Source: DASXBA01 sp046729895 (GTDB lineage: Bacteria; Actinomycetota; Thermoleophilia; Solirubrobacterales; Thermoleophilaceae). Taken from it: DNA of 36,227 nucleotides. Each line of letters begins with the position of its first letter. Position 1 is the first letter of the stretch. Location of the stretch: positions 1 through 36,227 of the forward strand of contig JBKPHP010000241.1 in the NCBI GenBank assembly GCA_046729895.1, given 5' to 3'. A program made the translations under genes and the position numbers. Below the pieces are notes generated by a model. It was not told where the DNA came from and searched no databases. It worked only from the letters and a program-made list of their open reading frames with translations. This document shows, in pieces, positions 25,177 to 32,405 of this stretch.

Positions 25177-27105
25177 CTACGTCTGCGAGCGCTGGCGGGC
25201 GAGCTCCCGTTCGAGGGGGAAGGCGCCGGTCTCCAGGCCCTGGTCGGCGCGGATCACATGCATCACCGCGTTGATCAGGGCCAGGTGCGTGAAGGCCTGA
25301 GGGAAGTTGCCCAGCTGGCGGCCCGTCGCCGGATCGATCTCCTCCGCGTAGAGCCCTAGCGGACTGGCATGCGAGAGCATCTTCTCGCAAAGATCGCGCG
25401 CCCGCCCGTGCTCGCCGATCTCCACCAGCGCGGCGACCAGCCAGAAGGAGCAGATCGCGAACGTGCCTTCCTCGCCGCTCAGCCCATCGTCCGTCTCGTC
25501 CACTCGGTAACGGAGCACGAGGCCCTGGTCGGTGAGCTCGTCGGCGATCGCTAGCACGGTGTTGCGGATGCGCTCGTCGTCGGGCGGGAGGAAGCGGGTC
25601 AACACCATCAGAAGCACCGAGGCATCGAGCGCGTCGGTGTCGTAGTGCTGGGTGAACACGCCGCGATCGTCGAGCGCCTTGGCGCAGATCTCGGCCTTGA
25701 TCTCGTCGGCGGCGGACTGCCAGCGAGCGGCGTATTCCAGCTCCTCGCGGATCTCCGCGAGCCGCGCGCCCCTGTCCGCCGCGACCCAGCACATGAGCTT
25801 CGACGAAGTGAAGTGCTGGGGCTCGCCGCGGACCTCCCAGATCCCTCGGTCCGGGTGGCGCCAGTTCTCGATGGCGGTCTCCACCTGCTTCACCAGGATC
25901 GGCCAGATGCGCTCCGGCAGATGGTCGCGGGACCGCGTGTGAAGGTAGAAGGAGTCGAGGATCGCGCCCCAGACGTCATGCTGGTCCTGGTTGTAGGCGC
26001 CGTTGCCCGCCCGCACCGGCCTTGCCCCTTCGTAGCCCGAGAGGTGGTCGAGCGTCCTTTCCGGCAACTGCGCCTCGCCGTCGATGCCGTACATGATCTG
26101 GAGCTGGCCTTCCTCGGCCTCGGCCACGTCGGCGATGAAATAGAAGAAGTCGTTGGCCTCCCAGTCGAAGCCGAGCGTGTAGAGCCCCCAGAGCATGAAC
26201 GTGGCGTCGCGGATCCAGGTGTAGCGGTAGTCCCAGTTGCGGTTGCCGCCGGGCGTTTCGGGGAGCGACGTGGTGGCCGCGGCCACGAGGGCGCCGGTGG
26301 GTGCGTACGAGAGCCCCTTCAGCGTGAGCGCCGACCGCTGGAGATGGGTGCGCCAGGGGTGGTCGGGGAACTCGCCGTGGTCGAGCCAATGTTGCCAGTG
26401 GTGGGCCGTCCACACGAGCCTGTCGTAGGCGTCTTCGTAGGTCTTGGGCGGAGCGTGCTCGGACCAGGACACCGCCACGAAGATGGTCTCCCCCTCCTTC
26501 ATCAGCGTCCGGCCTGTGGCCCGGGGCCCCTCGAAGCCCACGCGCATGTCGGTGGTGAGGTCGACGAAGACATCGGTGCCCTCCGCCGTGGCGCGGGCCT
26601 CGTGGTAGCTCGCACCCGTGTATTCCCAGCTCGCGGCGATCTGCCCGTACTCGAAGGAGGGCTCGCAGTCGAGGAGGATCTGGACCTCGCCGTTTACGCA
26701 GCGGATCAGCCGCAGCATCACGTGGTCGGCGTCGTAGTCGGTCGGTGAGCGACGGTGAGTCTTGGAGCGTTCGTGCTCGTGGTGCCAGGGGCCGATCAGC
26801 AGGACGTCGCGAACGATGATCCAGCCGCCGCGGGTCCCCCAGCTCGTCTCGAGGACCATCGTGCCCGGCAGGTAGCGGCGCGCCGCCGGGACCTCGACGT
26901 CGGCCGGGCCGAGCCGGAACATGCCCGCGTCCCGGTCGAGCAGCGAACCGAACACGCTCGGGGAGTCGAAGCGCGGCAGGCAGAGCCATTCCACGTTGCC
27001 GCTCGCTGCAACGAGCGCGCCGGTCTCGCAGTCGGAGAGGAAGCCGTACTCGCCGATCGGCGGGAACGGGCTGTGGCCATAGGTCTGGCTCTCGAGCGCC
27101 CTCAT
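25177..27105 (-). CDS. GH15 family glycosidase (trehalase / glucoamylase-like)
   Basis: 642 aa. An N-terminal beta-sandwich (IGEYGFLSDCETGALV…VEWLCLPRFDSPSVF) precedes the (alpha/alpha)6 barrel. W291-D-Y-R-Y-T-W-I-R-D300 and the later SGEEGTFAICSFW, with a catalytic-type Glu, are the GH15 hallmarks. Closely similar mycobacterial proteins of this layout are trehalases, so hydrolysis of trehalose or a short alpha-glucan to glucose is the best guess. There is no signal peptide, so it is cytosolic. The start ATG overlaps the pgl stop (ATGA), making it the last gene of gnd-zwf-opcA-pgl-GH15. That position suggests it supplies glucose to the pathway encoded upstream. Confidence 0.9.
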   Translation of the reverse strand: MRALESQTYGHSPFPPIGEYGFLSDCETGALVAASGNVEWLCLPRFDSPSVFGSLLDRDAGMFRLGPADVEVPAARRYLPGTMVLETSWGTRGGWIIVRDVLLIGPWHHEHERSKTHRRSPTDYDADHVMLRLIRCVNGEVQILLDCEPSFEYGQIAASWEYTGASYHEARATAEGTDVFVDLTTDMRVGFEGPRATGRTLMKEGETIFVAVSWSEHAPPKTYEDAYDRLVWTAHHWQHWLDHGEFPDHPWRTHLQRSALTLKGLSYAPTGALVAAATTSLPETPGGNRNWDYRYTWIRDATFMLWGLYTLGFDWEANDFFYFIADVAEAEEGQLQIMYGIDGEAQLPERTLDHLSGYEGARPVRAGNGAYNQDQHDVWGAILDSFYLHTRSRDHLPERIWPILVKQVETAIENWRHPDRGIWEVRGEPQHFTSSKLMCWVAADRGARLAEIREELEYAARWQSAADEIKAEICAKALDDRGVFTQHYDTDALDASVLLMVLTRFLPPDDERIRNTVLAIADELTDQGLVLRYRVDETDDGLSGEEGTFAICSFWLVAALVEIGEHGRARDLCEKMLSHASPLGLYAEEIDPATGRQLGNFPQAFTHLALINAVMHVIRADQGLETGAFPLERELARQRSQT

Positions 27106-27776
27106 AGCCGCGCTGCCGCCGCCGGGTCGCAGATGAGCTCGAGCGAGCCCGCGACAGGATCGACGAGGCTGGCGGGCGCGCGCGGGTCGGGCGAACCGGT
27201 GAAGGCGCGCGCCACCGCTTCCGCCTTTGCCTCACCGGTCACGAGAAACACGAGCGAGCGCGTCGCGTTCACCACCGGAAGGGTAAGCGTGATCCGAGGC
27301 ACCAGCGGTGCCATTCCGGCCATGTCGACGCCGACGACCCGGCGCTCCCGCTCTTCAAGCGCTTCGTCTCCTGGGAACAACGAGCAGATGTGCGCGTCGG
27401 GCCCGATGCCCAGGAGCATGAGCTCCATGGTCGGGAGGTCTTCGTCGAACGACTCGCGCAGCTCGTCCTCATAGGCGGCGGCCCCCTCGTGCGGCCCGAG
27501 CTCGCCCCGCATCCGGTGGACATCGGCGCCCTGTATCCGGTCGAGCAGCGCCTCCTTCACCAGTCCATAGTTCGAGTGCTCGTGGTCGGGCGGAACGCAA
27601 CGCTCGTCCGTGAACCAGATCTCCGTTCCGGACCAGTCGGGTCGGTGGGCGGCGGCCCGCTCGTACGCGGTCCGCGGCGTCGAGCCCCCCGTGAGGACCA
27701 GGTGTCCCTCCGCCACAGCCAGACGCTCGGCCGCCGCGCCGGCCGGATCCTCGGTGACCTGGACCTCAGGCCTCAA
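27102..27776 (-). CDS. pgl: 6-Phosphogluconolactonase
   Basis: 224 aa, the usual size of DevB/Pgl-type lactonases. LTGGSTPRTAYE is the phosphate-binding start of the NagB-like fold, TDERCVPPDHEHSNYG the active-site loop, and LLGIGPDAHICSLFPG the signature that normally reads GxDGHxASLFPG; here Ala replaces Gly before the His. It hydrolyses 6-phosphogluconolactone from Zwf to 6-phosphogluconate. The start is TTG at 27776, overlapping the opcA stop as TTGA; there is no better ATG or GTG. It lies between opcA and the GH15 gene. Confidence 0.94.
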   Translation of the reverse strand: MRPEVQVTEDPAGAAAERLAVAEGHLVLTGGSTPRTAYERAAAHRPDWSGTEIWFTDERCVPPDHEHSNYGLVKEALLDRIQGADVHRMRGELGPHEGAAAYEDELRESFDEDLPTMELMLLGIGPDAHICSLFPGDEALEERERRVVGVDMAGMAPLVPRITLTLPVVNATRSLVFLVTGEAKAEAVARAFTGSPDPRAPASLVDPVAGSLELICDPAAAARL

Positions 27777-28831
27777 CTCAGCATTGCCTCGGCGCAGCCC
27801 AAGGCAGGGCCGTAGGTGGGATCACGCAGCAGGGCCTGGCGGATGCCCTCGCCGAGAATCCCGGCCTCCCCGCGGGAGGCGCCGAGGACCGTCCAAGAGG
27901 ATTCCTTGCCGTCGCGGGTGCGTCTAAGCGCGGAGAGGCCGCCCGGCCCGCGGTCGAGCGAAATACTCATCCCGGACGCAGTCTCGACGGTTATTCCCGA
28001 CAGGCCGGGAGCGCTCTGCCGTGGGTCCGGCTGGAGCAGAAGCTCCACGTCGCCGCGGCGGGCGCTGGCCCGGCCGAAGAGCCCGCCGTTTCGTTGCACC
28101 ATCGCGCCGGGCTCCCACCCGAGCCGCGAGCAGAGCCAGCCGAAGAACAACAGCCCGGCGATCCCCGAGTCGGGACGGTGGCGGACGGTCAGCGAGCTGA
28201 GCCGGCCTAGCTCGCCGCGCCACTGGGGCGGGTCGAAGCTGGAGGCGATCCGCTCTCGCCAGGGAGTCGAGCGCAGCCAGGCCAGGTCCACCACGTAGGC
28301 GTCCTCCACCAGCTGCCGCGCGCGGCTCACGGCGGCGCCGGGATCCGGCTCGTTGATGGAGTCGATCAAGACGACCTGCGACAGCTTGAGCAGCGCGTCG
28401 ATGGCCTCGGCGTGACCGTGCGGGGCCCAACACAAGGTGGCCAGGTCGCTGACCACGAGCGGGTCGACGATCGTGTCGATCGCCGGCAGGTGGTGTGGGC
28501 CGATGTCAAGCACAACCCGTTCGCGGAGGAGCGCCAGCTCACCGGGGCGCGGATCCGTGACGGCAGAGACCGTGACCCAGGCATCGATCGTCTCGCGCCG
28601 CGCCTCTACGGCGCACAGGATTGTGCGCGACGCGTGATAGCGACCTACCCCTTCGAGCCGGTTGTAGATCTCCCCGCGCCACTCCCGGTCGACCACGGCC
28701 ACCATGTTGAGCACGCGGGCCGGAACGTAGGCCTCGCTCTTGGCGTGCTGTTCCTTGAGCAGCTCGCGCAGCGCGGCCTCGATCGCCGAGGGCGTCGTGT
28801 CCTGCGCGCTCCAGACTCCCTCGTCGGGCAT
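27773..28831 (-). CDS. opcA: Glucose-6-phosphate dehydrogenase assembly protein OpcA
   Basis: 352 aa, matching actinobacterial/cyanobacterial OpcA in order and content: an N-terminal helical part (SAIEAALREL), PARVLNMVAVV, HASRTILCAVE, HHLPAIDTIVDPLVVSDLATLCWAP, and a C-terminal winged-helix-like part with SGITVETASG. OpcA promotes assembly or activity of Zwf; it has no catalytic motif of its own. The start is ATG at 28831, seven bases after the zwf stop, without a strong ribosome binding site, so it depends on zwf translation. Its TGA overlaps the TTG of pgl. Confidence 0.93.
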   Translation of the reverse strand: MPDEGVWSAQDTTPSAIEAALRELLKEQHAKSEAYVPARVLNMVAVVDREWRGEIYNRLEGVGRYHASRTILCAVEARRETIDAWVTVSAVTDPRPGELALLRERVVLDIGPHHLPAIDTIVDPLVVSDLATLCWAPHGHAEAIDALLKLSQVVLIDSINEPDPGAAVSRARQLVEDAYVVDLAWLRSTPWRERIASSFDPPQWRGELGRLSSLTVRHRPDSGIAGLLFFGWLCSRLGWEPGAMVQRNGGLFGRASARRGDVELLLQPDPRQSAPGLSGITVETASGMSISLDRGPGGLSALRRTRDGKESSWTVLGASRGEAGILGEGIRQALLRDPTYGPALGCAEAMLS

Positions 28832-28838
28832 CGCTAGC

Positions 28839-30368
28839 TCAGATGGCCCGCCAGTGATGGCCTTCGCGCATGATGGCGTCGGCCTCCTCGGGGCCGCCCG
28901 AGCCGGCGGGGTACTGCGGAAGAGGCCCCGGATTCCGGGACCACGCCTCGAGGATCGGGTCGATGATCCTCCACTGCGCCTCGACCTCGTCGTCGCGAGT
29001 GAAGAGGGTCGCGTCGCCCCGCATCGCGTCCATGAGCAGCCGCTCGTACGCCTCCGGTGACTGGGACATGAAGGCCGTCCCATAGAGGAACTCCATGTTC
29101 ACCGGCCGGATCCGCATGCGGGTTCCGGGGATCTTCGCGCCCAGGGAGAGCGACACGCCCTCGTTGGGCTGCATCGTCATCACTATGTGATTGGGCTGGA
29201 CGCCCACCGAACCCGCCTGCTCGAAGGCCAGGTGCGGCACGGGCTTCAAGCTCACGGCGATCTCCGTGACCTTGCGCGCCAGTCGCTTGCCGGTCCGGAG
29301 GTAGATCGGGACGCCCGCCCAGCGCCAGTTGTCGACCTCCAGCCGCAGCGCGGCAAATGTCTCGGTCGTCGAGTTCTCGGCGACGCCCTCCTCCTCGAGA
29401 TACCCGGGAACCGGCTTGCCCTCGGCCATGCCCGCCGAGTACTGGGCGCGGACCGTCTTCTCGGGCACCTCCTCCGGCTGCGGGGGGTGAATCGCGTGCA
29501 GGACCTTGACCTTCTCGTCGCGGACGTCGTCGGCCGAGAACGTCACCGGTGGCTCCATGCACAGGAGCGTGAGCAGCTGGAGCATGTGGTTCTGTACCAG
29601 GTCGCGGAGCGCGCCCGACTTGTCGTAGTAGCCGGCACGAGTGCCAATGCCGATGTCCTCCGCCGCCGTGATCTGGACGTAGTCGATGAAGTTGCGGCTC
29701 CACACGGGCTCGAACATGCCATTGGCGAAGCGGAACGCCAGCATGTTCTGCACGGTCTCCTTGCCGAGGTAGTGGTCGATGCGAAACACCTGTGACTCGT
29801 CCAGCACGGCCAGCACCTGGCGGTTGAGCTCCTTGGCCTCGGCCAGGTTCGTGCCGATCGGCTTCTCGATGACCACCCGGACGTCCGAGTCCTTGCGGCG
29901 GTCGAGATCGTGGGCGCCGAGCTTGCCCACGATGACGGGAAAGAACTGGGGAGCGGTCGAGAGGTAGAAGACCCGGTTGAAGGGGATCCCTGCCTCCTCG
30001 TCGAACTCGTCGGCCTGCTCCCCGAGCCGCTCGTAGACGGCATCGTCGTCGAAGCTCCCGGGCACGTAGCGCATCCGCTCCAGCAACCGCTCGAGGACCT
30101 GCTCGTCCGGCGCTCGCCGCGAGAACTGCTTGATCGAGTCCCGCGCCATGTCGCGGTAGTCATCGTGCGGGATGTCCGCGCGCGAGGACCCGATCAGGTT
30201 GAAGCGCTCTGGCAGCGCGCCCTCGTGGGCGAGGTTGTAGATGGCGGGCAGGAGCTTCCGCTTGGCCAGGTCGCCGGTGCCGCCGAAGATGACAAGCGTC
30301 GTGGGGTGGACGGGGAGCCGTTCCAGCCCCTCGACGAGCACGTTCTCCTGTTGCTCGATGGTCGCCAT
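28839..30368 (-). CDS. zwf: Glucose-6-phosphate 1-dehydrogenase
   Basis: 509 aa, full length. The Rossmann motif G29-GTGDLAKRK binds NADP; EKPIGTNL and RIDHYLGKE (H199 in the active site) are the substrate-binding signature. The C-terminal domain carries VPIYLRTGKRL and PNEG. It oxidises glucose 6-phosphate to 6-phosphogluconolactone with NADPH formation, the first step of the oxidative pentose phosphate pathway. The start ATG is two bases after the gnd stop. opcA follows immediately. Confidence 0.98.
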   Translation of the reverse strand: MATIEQQENVLVEGLERLPVHPTTLVIFGGTGDLAKRKLLPAIYNLAHEGALPERFNLIGSSRADIPHDDYRDMARDSIKQFSRRAPDEQVLERLLERMRYVPGSFDDDAVYERLGEQADEFDEEAGIPFNRVFYLSTAPQFFPVIVGKLGAHDLDRRKDSDVRVVIEKPIGTNLAEAKELNRQVLAVLDESQVFRIDHYLGKETVQNMLAFRFANGMFEPVWSRNFIDYVQITAAEDIGIGTRAGYYDKSGALRDLVQNHMLQLLTLLCMEPPVTFSADDVRDEKVKVLHAIHPPQPEEVPEKTVRAQYSAGMAEGKPVPGYLEEEGVAENSTTETFAALRLEVDNWRWAGVPIYLRTGKRLARKVTEIAVSLKPVPHLAFEQAGSVGVQPNHIVMTMQPNEGVSLSLGAKIPGTRMRIRPVNMEFLYGTAFMSQSPEAYERLLMDAMRGDATLFTRDDEVEAQWRIIDPILEAWSRNPGPLPQYPAGSGGPEEADAIMREGHHWRAI

Positions 30369-30370
30369 GC

Positions 30371-31324
30371 CTACTCCGCGTGCGGCTGCGCCTGGGCCAC
30401 CGCGTCGTGCGCCTTCACCGCGTGACCTCCGAACTGGTTCCGTAGCGCCGCATTGACCTTCGCGGCGAAGGCGTTCTGGCCCCGGGACGAGAACCGCTCA
30501 TAGAGGGACGTGGTGATCACCGGAGTGGGGATGCGTTTGTCGATTGAGTCCTCCACGGTCCAGCGGCCCTCGCCGGAGTCCTCTACGAAGGGCTCCAGCC
30601 TGGTCAGGTCGTTGCCCTCCTGCTCGAACGCCCTGGCCGCGAGCTCGCACAGCCACGAGCGGACCACCGAGCCCTGCATCCAGAGGTGGGCGACCTTGGC
30701 GTTGTCGACCTCGAACTCGGAGGCATCGAAGAGCGAGAAGCCCTCCGCATATGCCTGCATGATCCCGTACTCCACGCCGTTGTGGACCATCTTGACGTAG
30801 TGCCCAGCCCCGGTGGGGCCGAAGTGCCCCCATCCCGGCCCGTGCTCCTCGGTCTCCGGCGGGGCGAGCACGTCGAGGATGGGAGCGATGCGCTCCACTG
30901 CCTCCTCGGGTCCGCCGACCATCATGCAGTACCCCACCTCGAGCCCCCAGACGCCGCCGGAGGTACCCACGTCGACGTAGTGGATCCCCTTCGGCTGGAG
31001 CGCCACGGCGCGCCGCTTGTCGTCCGACCAGCGGGTGTTGCCGCCGTCGATGATCGTGTCGCCCTCCTCCAGGAGATCGGCGAGCTTCGCGACGGTCTGC
31101 TCGGTGGGATCACCGGCGGGCACCATCACCCAGACCGCGCGCCGAGGCTCGAGCTTGGAGACAAGGTCTTCGAGCCCGGAGCTGGCCGTTGCACCGTGCT
31201 CCTCGGCCTCACTGACCGCGTCCTCCGAGAAGTCGAACACCACGCACTCGTGGTCGGAGTCTCGATGAATGCGGTGGACCATGTTGCCGCCCATCTTTCC
31301 AAGACCAATGAATCCAAGCTGCAT
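30371..31324 (-). CDS. gnd: 6-Phosphogluconate dehydrogenase, short type
   Basis: 317 aa, the short GntZ/YqeC-type rather than the ~470-aa enzyme. MQLGFIGLGKMGGNM is the dinucleotide-binding start, IIDGGNTRWSDD and DVGTSGGVWGLEVGYCMM the substrate-binding blocks, and GHYVKMVHNGVEYGIMQAYAEG contains the catalytic lysine region. It decarboxylates 6-phosphogluconate to ribulose 5-phosphate; short forms often use NAD, but the cofactor is not tested here. The start is ATG at 31324 with AGGAG eight bases upstream. A longer open frame to 31873 is antisense to the neighbour and ignored. It heads the gnd-zwf-opcA-pgl-GH15 operon and is divergent from a PEP mutase-family gene. Confidence 0.95.
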   Translation of the reverse strand: MQLGFIGLGKMGGNMVHRIHRDSDHECVVFDFSEDAVSEAEEHGATASSGLEDLVSKLEPRRAVWVMVPAGDPTEQTVAKLADLLEEGDTIIDGGNTRWSDDKRRAVALQPKGIHYVDVGTSGGVWGLEVGYCMMVGGPEEAVERIAPILDVLAPPETEEHGPGWGHFGPTGAGHYVKMVHNGVEYGIMQAYAEGFSLFDASEFEVDNAKVAHLWMQGSVVRSWLCELAARAFEQEGNDLTRLEPFVEDSGEGRWTVEDSIDKRIPTPVITTSLYERFSSRGQNAFAAKVNAALRNQFGGHAVKAHDAVAQAQPHAE

Positions 31325-31345
31325 CCGTTTCTCCTCTCCGCGGAC

Positions 31346-31359
31346 TGGGCAGTCGCCCA
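31346..31359. promoter_or_regulatory. Short perfect inverted repeat between gnd and the PEP mutase-family gene
   Basis: TGGGC-AGTC-GCCCA, a perfect 5-bp-arm palindrome about 22 bases before the gnd start, in the 75-base divergent gap. It could be an operator or an RNA hairpin in the gnd leader. It is short enough to be chance in GC-rich DNA. Confidence 0.3.
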
Positions 31360-31386
31360 TTCTTCCTTGTCTCCCCCACCCGCGTC

Positions 31387-31392
31387 TAGGAT
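31387..31392 (+). promoter_or_regulatory. Candidate -10 box of the PEP mutase-family gene
   Basis: TAGGAT, seven bases before the TTG start at 31400, which fits a leaderless transcript. The same AGGA could instead act as a weak ribosome binding site eight bases before the TTG. Confidence 0.45.
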
Positions 31393-31399
31393 CGACGTC

Positions 31400-32206
31400 T
31401 TGGGAGGACCTGCCACCCCTATCGAGCGCAAGGCCGCCGACTTCCGGTCCCTCCACGAGGGCCCTGCGTTCGTCATTCCGAACCCCTGGGACGCGGGCTC
31501 GGCGAAGGTGCTGGCGGCGCTCGGCTTCAAGGCTCTCGCGAGCACGAGCTCCGGCTTCGCCTTCACGCTCGGACGCTTGGACGGAGATGCCACGCTCGAC
31601 GAGGTGATCGGCCACGTCCGAGTCCTCGACCGTGCGACCAGCCTGCCTGTCACCGTCGACCTGGAGAACGGTCACGGCGCGGCCCCCGAGGACGCGGCAG
31701 GGGCCATCGCCCGGGCTGCGGAGGCCGGCGCCGTGGGCGGCTCGATCGAGGACTACGACCCTGAGGGCGGGATCTATGACCCCGACCAGGCTGCCGAGCG
31801 GGTGGCCGCTGCCTCGGAGACAGCGCGCGGACTCGACTTTCCGTTCACGCTCACCGCCCGAGCTGAGAACCACATCCGGGGGAACCCGGACCTGGACGAC
31901 ACGATCGCCCGCCTGCGGGCCTATGAGCGAGCCGGCGCCGACGTGCTGTACGCCCCCGGCCTTGCGACCGGCGAGGAGATTCGTGCTGTCAGCGAGGCGA
32001 CCTCCAAGCCCCTCAACGTGCTGGCCCGCCCGGGCCTCAGCGTGGATGAGATCGCCGACGCCGGCGGGCGCCGGATCAGCGTGGGAGGAGCCCTGACATG
32101 GGTCGCGATCTCGGCGATGGCGACGGCGGCAGAAGAGATCCGCGACAGCGGCGACTTCTCCTCACTCGGTGCCCGCGTGCCGCTCGGGGAGTGGCTCCGG
32201 GACTGA
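31400..32206 (+). CDS. Isocitrate lyase/PEP mutase-family protein
   Basis: 268 aa TIM barrel of the PEP mutase/isocitrate lyase superfamily. NPWDAGSAKVL opens the domain, VTVDLENGHG carries metal-binding Asp/Glu, and GGSIEDYDP is the family signature; TARAENHI and LNVLARPGLS follow. The Cys-containing KKCGH loop of true isocitrate lyases is absent, so C-C lyase or mutase activity on a small oxo- or phosphono-acid is possible but the substrate is unknown. The start is TTG at 31400: no ATG or GTG fits in frame, and TAGGAT lies seven bases upstream. A GGAGGA just inside the frame has no start codon after it. It splits the pentose phosphate cluster and points opposite to it. Confidence 0.85.
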   Translation: MGGPATPIERKAADFRSLHEGPAFVIPNPWDAGSAKVLAALGFKALASTSSGFAFTLGRLDGDATLDEVIGHVRVLDRATSLPVTVDLENGHGAAPEDAAGAIARAAEAGAVGGSIEDYDPEGGIYDPDQAAERVAAASETARGLDFPFTLTARAENHIRGNPDLDDTIARLRAYERAGADVLYAPGLATGEEIRAVSEATSKPLNVLARPGLSVDEIADAGGRRISVGGALTWVAISAMATAAEEIRDSGDFSSLGARVPLGEWLRD

Positions 32207-32210
32207 CAGC

Positions 32211-32241
32211 GGCGGGGCCCCGTGGGGCCTAGCCCGGCCGC
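32211..32241. terminator. GC-rich palindromic patch after the PEP mutase-family gene
   Basis: The 195 bases between this gene and tal-pgi begin with a run of palindromic GC (GGCCCC-GT-GGGGCC nested in GGCGG…CCGCC). It may form a stable hairpin acting as terminator, but there is no U-tract. The rest of the gap holds only a 38-codon candidate ORF. Confidence 0.3.
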
Positions 32242-32288
32242 CCTCTCGCTTCGGAGTGGGCGAACCCCCTGCGGGATCGGGGCTGGGT

Positions 32289-32405
32289 ATGACGCGCCAG
32301 GGATCGCGGATCCGTGCGAAATCGCCGTACGGTGTCGATCAGCACCCCTCCTGGGTGGTCTGGATGACTTTCTTCATGCGAGAAGCCGTGGAGCTCCAGG
32401 CCTAG
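32289..32405 (+). CDS. Candidate 38-residue small protein or gene remnant
   Basis: An ATG at 32289 opens 38 codons ending in TAG at 32403-32405. The C-terminal half is hydrophobic and aromatic (PSWVVWMTFFMREAVELQA); the N-terminal half is basic. I do not recognise it. Only a G-rich stretch precedes the start. Its TAG shares the palindrome CTAG with the stop of tal-pgi on the other strand, the same arrangement as at two pairs of undoubted genes in this window, which mildly supports it. It could equally be the decayed end of a lost gene. Confidence 0.3.
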   Translation: MTRQGSRIRAKSPYGVDQHPSWVVWMTFFMREAVELQA

